Positions 57,422 through 64,000 of a stretch of DNA of 64,000 nucleotides are shown here, in pieces. Source of the DNA: CAIRDP01 sp037138335 (GTDB lineage Bacteria > Bacteroidota > Bacteroidia > Bacteroidales > FEN-979). How positions within the stretch are numbered: the stretch's first letter is position 1; each line of letters begins with the position of its first letter. The notes beneath the pieces were generated by a model. That model saw only the letters and a program-made list of their open reading frames with translations. It had not been told where the DNA came from and did not search any database. The stretch spans positions 1-64,000 of the forward strand of contig JBAXIO010000011.1 in the NCBI GenBank assembly GCA_037138335.1. The letters run 5' to 3'. Made by a program: the position numbers and the translations under genes.

Positions 57422-59014
57422 CTAATGAATGATGAGGACCTTTTGGGAATAAACCCTTCCGCCTGCGACAATCATTACTTCATAAATCCCGTTCGGGAGG
57501 AAGGTAAGGTTCATGCCCGGTTCCTCTTTTCTTATTCCATATTTACTGAAGATCCTTTCTCCGACGGAATTGTAAACACTCAGGCTGGTTATATCAATTC
57601 CGGCCCGGGTGTTGAACTCAAAATGCAAATCCCCGTTGGAAGGGTTAGGGATTATTGTTAAGGGATCGGCCGGGGCAGTCTCAGCCATGCCACCTGTAAA
57701 TGCGACACAGCCGGTGTCAGACTGAAGTGTGAAGCTGTAAACGGGGGGATGAAAATCACTTTCAATTCCCGCCACCGTCGTTGCCAGGTCAACATTGACC
57801 ATTGCGGCCTGTGCAGGGGTGTTGAGAAATGAGTTGGACTCAACGCAATAACTGCTGCTCCCCGAAGAGTTCATTTTAATTATCCCGATCTGGGGATTAT
57901 AGGTCGGGCTCATCCGTACACCCATAATAGGTCCGTTCCCCAACGCGATAATACCGCTGTCATATGCCTCGAGCGCCAGGCTTGGCAGGAACCAGATATT
58001 CTTTGCCCAGACCGGATCAGCATTTGAATCGACTTTTACCAAAGAACCGATCGGACCAAAGAATTCGGCCGCATTCATAAGGAGGTAGCCCCCGCCGGCC
58101 GTCTTACACATTTTTCCACCCGGCCTGGAATATACCAATGACCCATCATGCCCTACATCCTTTGACCAGATTACGTTGCCCGATGTGTCGGTTTTCATCA
58201 GGGCCATTGAACTGGTATAGTCGGTAAAATAGGATAAGATCCCGTCGGGCAGCACTAACAGGTCATTGCCTTTTGACTGGTAGTTATTTGAAATAAAATG
58301 TTTTTTGGACCAGACAATTTCACCTGAAGAGCTTAGTTTCATCAGAAGAAAGCTGCTTGAATACCCGCTGCCATTTCCTACAGAGCCCGTGATGATGTAA
58401 TTTCCGTCGGGGAGTTCAACTGCAGCGAAAGCAGTGTTATTGTAATTCCCTGAGGAGAATCCCCTGCACCAGCTTAAGTTACCCTGGGAATCCAGTTTCA
58501 ATACAAAAGCCTTGGGATAGGGGGGGGCGTTGTCCTCAAAAAAGCCCCCGCTTATAAACCCGTTGTCGCTGGTTTGGCTGATGAAAAATGCAGAGGCAGA
58601 CTGCCCCATGTTAATTAGTTTAGACCAGGCAGTGTCACCATCCTGGTTTATTTTAATAAACAGCAATTCCGATTGGGCACCGTTATAATTAGTGATGTTG
58701 CCGGCCAGGAGGAAATGCCCGTCATTCGTAGGTGTTACACAGAATATGTTTCCTGTCGTATCACTGTAACTCCTTCCCCAGATAATATTTCCCGAGGGAT
58801 CCATTTTTATGGCAGAAGGCCGGTGGTCTTTATAGCCCCCTATAAAGTAATTGCCATCGGTGGTTGGAGCTGCGCAATAAACCTGGGCGGATCTGCCGGG
58901 CAAGGGATCGTAAAATACCCTGGTGAACTCCGGCTGCTGGGCGAAAACCGGCAACAGTCCATCCAGGTAAAAAAGAGCTGTAATTAATACAGCAGGTATG
59001 GAAAACTTTTTCAT
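57422..59014 (-). CDS. T9SS cargo protein with type A sorting domain
   Basis: A 530-residue secreted protein. A signal peptide (1-25, ending PVFAQ) is followed by about seven beta-propeller-like repeats (GNYFIGGYKD, GHFLLAGNI, GNYIITGSV) spread over about 45-400. The C-terminal 75 residues are a Por-type sorting domain (TIIPNPSNGDLHFEFN, then IYEVMIVAGGRVYSQKVLI), which directs export by the type IX system and attachment to the surface. Its start overlaps the stop of the TlpA-like gene by 4 bases (ATGA). The role is unknown; propellers of this class may bind or display surface partners. Confidence 0.87.
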   Translation of the reverse strand: MKKFSIPAVLITALFYLDGLLPVFAQQPEFTRVFYDPLPGRSAQVYCAAPTTDGNYFIGGYKDHRPSAIKMDPSGNIIWGRSYSDTTGNIFCVTPTNDGHFLLAGNITNYNGAQSELLFIKINQDGDTAWSKLINMGQSASAFFISQTSDNGFISGGFFEDNAPPYPKAFVLKLDSQGNLSWCRGFSSGNYNNTAFAAVELPDGNYIITGSVGNGSGYSSSFLLMKLSSSGEIVWSKKHFISNNYQSKGNDLLVLPDGILSYFTDYTSSMALMKTDTSGNVIWSKDVGHDGSLVYSRPGGKMCKTAGGGYLLMNAAEFFGPIGSLVKVDSNADPVWAKNIWFLPSLALEAYDSGIIALGNGPIMGVRMSPTYNPQIGIIKMNSSGSSSYCVESNSFLNTPAQAAMVNVDLATTVAGIESDFHPPVYSFTLQSDTGCVAFTGGMAETAPADPLTIIPNPSNGDLHFEFNTRAGIDITSLSVYNSVGERIFSKYGIRKEEPGMNLTFLPNGIYEVMIVAGGRVYSQKVLIIH

Positions 59015-60150
59015 GGCAACGAGTCAAGGATTTTTATCAACTCCTCCCGCTTGATATTTTTGGCAATTATAACTCCATTCTGATCAACCAGCAGTGTCAG
59101 CGGAAGAGAATTTGTATTATAAAGCATAGTAATATGGATGTCAGGTTCCGCCCTCAGGCTTATCCAGGGGATACTGTCATTCGCATTTGCCCTCAACCAG
59201 TTCTTGCTGTTTTCATCTATCGAAATGCTGACTATTTCAAATCCTTTCGACTTGTATTTTTGATAAGGACCGGTAAGCTGGGTTGTAAGATACCTGCAGC
59301 GGCTGCACCATGATGCCCAGAAGTCGAGCAGTACCAGTGTTTTTCCTTTGACGGCGGATGACAGCCTGAGAGATTTTCCGCCTGGGGTCTGCAGGAGGGT
59401 ATCAATATACTTCTTCCCGGTAAGCATCATCTTTTTTCCCCTCAAATATTCTTCTATACCCTTGTAATAAAATGAATTTTGCATTGATACATTGATGTGG
59501 GAAAAATAGTTCTCTATGACAGCGTCATCGAATCCATAGTCGCTGTTAAGGCATTTTTGATATAAATATTCCACGGTAATTATCGAATTGCCCATGGGTA
59601 AAAGGTTTTCCTCATAGAACCTTTTACTGCGTTCAATATTCTGTTTTTTATACAGATTATATAAACTGTCACTTTCTTTTATATTACCGGCTTCACCTGC
59701 CCTGACCACCCTGGTGTAAAGTGAATCAAGCCCTTTATAATAGGCCCAGGATTTATGGTTCAGGCTGTCGGCTTCGATATTGAGCCTGCCTTTTAAAAAC
59801 TTAAACATGCCAAGGGAGTCAGGCAGGGCTGTCAGTTCAACCTCTTTTTCCAGGAATACCTGGAATATCTTAGTTATACCATCATTGTCAAGCAGGTCCT
59901 CCTCGTATGAAATAACTGCTTTTTCGCAGGTCGGGTTACTGCCGCTGAATTCGAATTTTCCGTCTTTTATTTCAACTATTTGCCGGTTTGCCTCATCCTG
60001 GCTGGGGATCCTCAAAGAAAGCTTTTGCCCGTCCTTGCCAATTGCCTGTCCCGATATATGATAAGCAACAGCCGGGTTTGTAAGGGCCGTAAGACCGATT
60101 GCTGAAAATAGCAGTGCTGCAGTGAATACAATGGCAGGATGTGACTTCAT
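59011..60150 (-). CDS. TlpA-like thiol-disulfide protein with DUF4369 domain
   Basis: A 379-residue exported protein from the ATG at 60150. It has a signal peptide (about 1-29, ending PAVA), an N-terminal DUF4369-type beta domain (about 30-140; YHISGQAIGKDGQKLSL), a helical middle part and a C-terminal TlpA/AhpC thioredoxin domain with WCSRC (C282 and C285) and the cis-proline of SLPLT. It likely reduces or forms disulfides in periplasmic proteins. The promoter ends five bases before the start codon. The longer frame to 60252 overlaps the neighbour and spans the promoter. Confidence 0.87.
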   Translation of the reverse strand: MKSHPAIVFTAALLFSAIGLTALTNPAVAYHISGQAIGKDGQKLSLRIPSQDEANRQIVEIKDGKFEFSGSNPTCEKAVISYEEDLLDNDGITKIFQVFLEKEVELTALPDSLGMFKFLKGRLNIEADSLNHKSWAYYKGLDSLYTRVVRAGEAGNIKESDSLYNLYKKQNIERSKRFYEENLLPMGNSIITVEYLYQKCLNSDYGFDDAVIENYFSHINVSMQNSFYYKGIEEYLRGKKMMLTGKKYIDTLLQTPGGKSLRLSSAVKGKTLVLLDFWASWCSRCRYLTTQLTGPYQKYKSKGFEIVSISIDENSKNWLRANANDSIPWISLRAEPDIHITMLYNTNSLPLTLLVDQNGVIIAKNIKREELIKILDSLP

Positions 60151-60155
60151 AAACA

Positions 60156-60186
60156 CAAAGTTAAAAAACAGTATGTTGATCCCAAA
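60156..60186 (-). promoter_or_regulatory. Promoter of the TlpA-like/T9SS operon
   Basis: On the minus strand TTTG (60186-60183) and TAACTTTG (60163-60156) are spaced by exactly 19 bases. The -7 element ends five bases before the ATG at 60150, so the transcript probably has almost no leader. The promoter lies in the gap after the barrel gene. Confidence 0.75.
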
Positions 60187-60209
60187 ACCAAATTTAATAT
60201 AAAAATCTA

Positions 60210-61466
60210 TTAAAATGAACCTTTCAGCCTGATGAAGACCGAAGTCTGGCATGAACTGACCATGGCCGGGTCATAGGTCTGGAAGGTCTGTGAGATCAGC
60301 GACAGGTCCAGGTTATTCATGAGGGAAAAAGTGAAGGTGGGGATGATAAAGTACATTTTGTTGGTTGGATTGAAAATGCCTGCAAGGGCTATGCTGATCA
60401 GTGGCGTGACAGGGTAGGAGATATTGCCGAACATCGAAAAGCCGGTGAGGAAAGGGTTCTTCGCATTCAAAAGCGCGGGATTGAACTGGTTGACCAGGAC
60501 ATTGGCTGAATTCGTATGGTTGGAGTTGTAAAATCCTTCAAACTGCAGGAAGATGGAATTCCTAAAGGTATAATCATATTCAATCGAAGAAAGAAATACC
60601 CCTGTTGTGTCCCCGAAATGTTTGAGTGGCTGGAACCAGCTCATTTCCCCTTTAAAACCTCCCCCTGCGATCTGGCCTGCCCATCCAAGGCCCAGCACCA
60701 GGTCACTCTGGGTATAAATCCCTGCCAGTCCCTGGAAATCATATTTCCATTTATTGAAACGATAAAGCCCTGCAGCCGTGACCTTTTTATCCTTATCGGC
60801 CTTGACGGCGATTTCCACCCTTGACGAAGGGCTGGTAAAATACTGCAATCTGATTGCATCGCTGCCGGGCTTTTCTTCATAGTCAAAATCAAAATATGAA
60901 TAAGTGTTGAAAATATCGTTGGGATTCCAAACGAAAGTCTGGCTCCAGTTGATCCTCTGGCGGCCCAGGGTGACCTGGAATTTGTCACGGGTGTAATCGA
61001 GCCATATCCTGTCAATTGCGATGTTCAGGACATAGGATTTCCCTGAAAAAATATTCCACGACATGTTTACCAGGCCATTGTCATATGCAATGAAATCGGC
61101 GTATTGGGGGCTTATCGCAGTAAGGTCCCCCCAGTAGAAGCGGTTCCTCTCCTGCAGGCAGAAAGTGAAACTTCTTGAGATATTCCATTTAAAATTATTA
61201 CGGTTATGGATGAGATTATCGGTCACCCACGGTTCATCAATCTTATGAACGATCAACGTTTGCATGTCTTTCACATAGCCGTTGAATGACCAGGATCTTT
61301 CTTTTTTCACTGCGGATGAGTCCGCTGCGAGGGGCCCGGCGCTGTCGGCGGTTTGCGAGTATGAAGCCTTGGCGCGGGGGCCGGGAGGATTCCCCAGTGA
61401 GATGCCATCCGCAGTCAGCAGAAGGATAAAAAATAGTGTTAGGGTATAAACCGCAACGGGTTTCAT
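60210..61466 (-). CDS. Outer-membrane beta-barrel protein of an ABC export cluster
   Basis: A 418-residue protein from the ATG at 61466, with a signal peptide (about 1-22). The mature part is a chain of amphipathic, aromatic-rich beta strands ending in LKGSF, the terminal phenylalanine expected of outer-membrane barrels; the strand FQVTLGRQRINW and the FDFDYEEKPGSDAIRLQY stretch recall DUF1302/porin-like barrels. It starts 8 bases after the ABC ATPase gene and probably belongs to the same export system. The transported substrate is unknown. Confidence 0.72.
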   Translation of the reverse strand: MKPVAVYTLTLFFILLLTADGISLGNPPGPRAKASYSQTADSAGPLAADSSAVKKERSWSFNGYVKDMQTLIVHKIDEPWVTDNLIHNRNNFKWNISRSFTFCLQERNRFYWGDLTAISPQYADFIAYDNGLVNMSWNIFSGKSYVLNIAIDRIWLDYTRDKFQVTLGRQRINWSQTFVWNPNDIFNTYSYFDFDYEEKPGSDAIRLQYFTSPSSRVEIAVKADKDKKVTAAGLYRFNKWKYDFQGLAGIYTQSDLVLGLGWAGQIAGGGFKGEMSWFQPLKHFGDTTGVFLSSIEYDYTFRNSIFLQFEGFYNSNHTNSANVLVNQFNPALLNAKNPFLTGFSMFGNISYPVTPLISIALAGIFNPTNKMYFIIPTFTFSLMNNLDLSLISQTFQTYDPAMVSSCQTSVFIRLKGSF

Positions 61467-61473
61467 AATGGGC

Positions 61474-62160
61474 TCAGTTCTTTGAAATGTCGCTGACAAT
61501 TTTACCGTCTTCAAGTGTGACCACCCTCCTGGCTTTTGCTACGACCCTTGAATCATGGGTTGAGAAAATGAATGTAATATTTTCTTCCCTGTTCAGTTTT
61601 TCCATGATCTCAAGCAGGTTTTCGGCCGATTTCGAATCGAGGTTTGCTGTAGGTTCATCGGCCAGGATGAATCTGGGTTTTGAAGCCAGGGCCCTGGCAA
61701 CGGCGACCCTCTGCTGCTGCCCGCCCGAAAGCTTGGCCGGCCGGGTATTGATCTTTTCTCCCAGCCCCACCGATTGCATCAGTTCCAGCGTGCGTTTGTC
61801 CCTCATGTCTTTTTTTACCCCCTGCAACTGCATGATGAATTCAACGTTCTCTTTTGCGGTTAGTACGGGGATGAGGTTGAACGACTGGAAGACAAAACCG
61901 ATATTTCTAAGCCTGAAATCGATGAGCTGCCTGGATTTAAGGGAAGTGATATCGGTATCTGCAATCCTGATCCCGCCTGAGCTGGGGCTGTCGAGCCCGC
62001 CGAGGAGGTTCAGCAGGGTGGTCTTGCCCGACCCCGAAGGCCCTACGATACAGGTGAATTCGCCCTGTTTAAAGGAAAGGTCCACGCCGTTGAGTGCGTA
62101 TACCGGTATTGTCTTTGCGTCGTATACTTTGCTCAGGTTTTTAATTTCGATGATGTTCAT
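61474..62160 (-). CDS. MacB/LolD-type ABC transporter ATP-binding protein
   Basis: A 228-residue ATPase. Walker A is GPSGSGKT (40-47), the Q-loop lies in FVFQSFN (near 89-95), the signature LSGGQQQRVA begins at 144, Walker B is FILADEP (about 165-171) and the H-loop is FSTHD. Sequence and neighbours (two FtsX-type permeases) place it in the MacB/LolD group, which drives extrusion or lipoprotein release from the inner membrane rather than import. The 260-base gap to the permease holds repeats. Confidence 0.93.
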   Translation of the reverse strand: MNIIEIKNLSKVYDAKTIPVYALNGVDLSFKQGEFTCIVGPSGSGKTTLLNLLGGLDSPSSGGIRIADTDITSLKSRQLIDFRLRNIGFVFQSFNLIPVLTAKENVEFIMQLQGVKKDMRDKRTLELMQSVGLGEKINTRPAKLSGGQQQRVAVARALASKPRFILADEPTANLDSKSAENLLEIMEKLNREENITFIFSTHDSRVVAKARRVVTLEDGKIVSDISKN

Positions 62161-62420
<260 letters not shown>

Positions 62421-63641
62421 TCACTCAATCCGCATCGCTTCCACCGGTTTCAGCTGCAGGGCCTTGCGGGCGGGCATGATAGCCGCCAGCACTCCGGTGG
62501 AAAGTATCATGATAGTCAGGTTGATATAAAATTCCCTGGTGATGAAGGGGTAAATCTTTGAATCGACGCCGTAAGCTGCGAGCCCTTTGGCCATGGCCGA
62601 GAGGTCTATCCCGAAACGGTGCAGGACAGCAATAAGCACTGCGCCCAGCGCCATACCGATTACACCTCCTATGAGTGTCAGGAAGATTGTTTCGAGCATG
62701 ATCATGCCAAAGACCCTTGACTTGCTCATCCCAACAGCCATAAGCATCCCGAGCTCCCTCGTGCGCTCGAAAACTATCATCAGCATGGTGTTGACGATGC
62801 CGAAAGCCAGTGCGAACAGGATGATCCCGAGTATCACATAGATTTCCACGGCGATAACCGAAGTAAGCAGCCCCATTTCGGGTTTGATCTCCATCCAGTT
62901 CTGTACCAGGCTTGCAGGGAAAAGTTTTTTCAGGCGGGCTTGTACCTGGGGTATGTACCCTATTTCGTTCAGCAGAACTGCAATTTCGTGGATCCCGCTG
63001 TCGCCGCCCGTGATGGCATCGAGGTCGGTTTTCTTTACAAAGACAGTGCTTTCGTCGAACACCGAGTTGGAAGAGCCGAAGATCCCGCCAATGCTGAAGG
63101 CTGCTTCATTCAGGTTGCCGTCGGTGCCCTGGAACCTCAAAACGATTTTGGACTTCAGCCTTACTTTCAGTTTCTCGGCCAGCTTATAACCGATCATGAC
63201 CTGGTTTTTACGGCCGCCAATGAACCAGCCCCCGCTGCTGTCGGGGATGAGTTTATACAGGTTGGTCACCAACCTTTCCTGTTCGGGATCTACTCCCATG
63301 ACCTGGACGCCTGTGGCCGAATTCGGGGAAGCAGCCATTCCTGTGAGGCGGGTCCTTGAGCAGACCGACTTTACTCCCGGTAATCCTGAAATTTTCCGCA
63401 TCAGCTCAGCGGGTTCGGCGATCACATAACGGGCTTCGTAATTTTTCAGGAAGGAAGGGTTGTGGAGTTGTATATGCGAAAGCTCGGTGTTGATGACCGA
63501 CCTCACTTTCTGGTCGATCATGCCTGTCATGACCGCGGCAGCCATGAGCCCGCCGGCCAGCCCCAGCGTGATAGCCGTGATCACGATAAGGCTCCTGACC
63601 TTGTTCCTCCATATGTTCCTGAATGCGATGAGAAAGATCAT
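62421..63641 (-). CDS. FtsX/MacB-type ABC transporter permease
   Basis: A 406-residue inner-membrane permease from the ATG at 63641. It has the MacB/LolC layout: a first membrane segment (about 18-40), a periplasmic MacB-PCD domain (about 45-255) and three C-terminal membrane segments, with FERTRELGMLMAVGMSKSRV between the second and third, the coupling helix pattern. It ends at the edge of a heptamer array, and the stop codon borders it. It lies 7 bases after a second permease gene that runs off the window. Together with the ATPase it forms a heteromeric exporter. Confidence 0.88.
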   Translation of the reverse strand: MIFLIAFRNIWRNKVRSLIVITAITLGLAGGLMAAAVMTGMIDQKVRSVINTELSHIQLHNPSFLKNYEARYVIAEPAELMRKISGLPGVKSVCSRTRLTGMAASPNSATGVQVMGVDPEQERLVTNLYKLIPDSSGGWFIGGRKNQVMIGYKLAEKLKVRLKSKIVLRFQGTDGNLNEAAFSIGGIFGSSNSVFDESTVFVKKTDLDAITGGDSGIHEIAVLLNEIGYIPQVQARLKKLFPASLVQNWMEIKPEMGLLTSVIAVEIYVILGIILFALAFGIVNTMLMIVFERTRELGMLMAVGMSKSRVFGMIMLETIFLTLIGGVIGMALGAVLIAVLHRFGIDLSAMAKGLAAYGVDSKIYPFITREFYINLTIMILSTGVLAAIMPARKALQLKPVEAMRIE

Positions 63642-63648
63642 ACGATTA

Positions 63649-64000
63649 TTATTTGTGAAGGGCTTCAGCCACTTTGAGCCTGAGAACCCTGCGGACCGGG
63701 AAAATACAGGTGAACAGCACGATGACAAGAACCACTGCTACATTGGATATGATAAAGCCTGGCTTCAGAGCTAACGGGAGAAGGGGTTCTATGCCATAGG
63801 CAATATATGTCTGGGCCATGCTTCCCCATAGGTGTATGGGGTTGAAATGGTACCAGGCCATGATGGGAAGCGCCCCGGCCACGCCGCTCAATGCACCGGT
63901 GAGGCCAATAAAGACCATCTCCAGCACAAGTATCGTGGCAAGCCGGCTTTTCTGCATCCCCACCGAGACGATCACACCGAACTCCTTTATCCTTTCGTTG
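63649..64000 (-). CDS. FtsX/MacB-type ABC transporter permease, 3' part only
   Basis: Only the last 117 residues are inside the window. The frame is open through 64000 and reads NERIKEFGVIVSVGMQKSRL, the conserved cytoplasmic motif before the third membrane segment of MacB/LolC permeases, followed by two hydrophobic segments and the typical ending VRRVLRLKVAEALHK. It is the partner of the permease at 62421. The rest lies to the right. Confidence 0.88.
   Translation of the reverse strand, partial: NERIKEFGVIVSVGMQKSRLATILVLEMVFIGLTGALSGVAGALPIMAWYHFNPIHLWGSMAQTYIAYGIEPLLPLALKPGFIISNVAVVLVIVLFTCIFPVRRVLRLKVAEALHK

Overview
The window looks like a chromosomal segment of an anaerobic member of the Bacteroidota (class Bacteroidia). 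The signs are a 287-residue primary sigma factor without region 1.1; promoters of the phylum-specific form TTTG-N19/20-TAnnTTTG; a protein with a type IX secretion C-terminal sorting domain; a head-GIN (DUF2807) protein; a YwqK/MORN-2 gene divergent from recR; and abundant PAS-type hybrid histidine kinases. A complete HydG, a CoA-acylating aldehyde dehydrogenase and several 4Fe-4S proteins suggest fermentative, hydrogen-linked metabolism. There are no rRNA genes, insertion sequences, phage genes or CRISPR arrays. One tRNA is present, tRNA-Gly(CCC).

Layout. 1-4210: pcm divergent from a Gfo/Idh/MocA oxidoreductase, then a lipoprotein and a polyprenyl-phosphate sugar-phosphate transferase. 4142-11404 (minus): CoA-acylating aldehyde dehydrogenase, hybrid histidine kinase, DgkA-type kinase, S9 peptidase and sirtuin. 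11488-11560: tRNA-Gly. 11582-17590 (minus): DMT transporter, then mtaB, an inositol-phosphatase-family gene, a macro-domain gene and a PAS histidine kinase. 17672: carbamate kinase. 18603-22241 (minus): hydG, a TM1266-like gene, a membrane HisKA_2 histidine kinase and a second TM1266-like gene. 22351-26300: another DMT transporter, divergent from an ECF sigma / membrane protein / two beta-rich surface protein operon. 26386-35827 (minus): eight tightly coupled genes, namely HD domain, universal stress protein, GT22-like mannosyltransferase, DegT aminotransferase, polyprenol-phosphate mannose synthase, ligA, retropepsin-like protein and a four-module glycogen-binding-like protein. 35891-40139 (minus): housekeeping block of rpsO, pnp, rpoD and rpe. 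40443-42152: aldehyde dehydrogenase and DUF4342. 42235-45217 (minus): TPR protein, phosphosulfolactate synthase-like protein and aroE. 45477-48598: a protein of 64 consecutive pentapeptide repeats, glmM-type mutase and a small ribbon-helix-helix-like protein. 48602-52888: recR, then YwqK-like protein, FIST sensor and hybrid kinase. 52921-57336: exported and redox proteins. 57422-64000 (minus): ABC-type export system with an outer-membrane barrel, a TlpA-like thioredoxin protein and a T9SS cargo.

Two things stand out. First, the hydG cluster places a membrane histidine kinase between two TM1266-family proteins, one of which has an extra CAGC motif. This is a candidate signalling module tied to [FeFe]-hydrogenase maturation. 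Second, nine intergenic arrays of different imperfect 7-8 bp units are scattered through the window. Eight of them sit within about 25 bases 3' of a stop codon, and some supply the stop codon itself or part of a reading frame.
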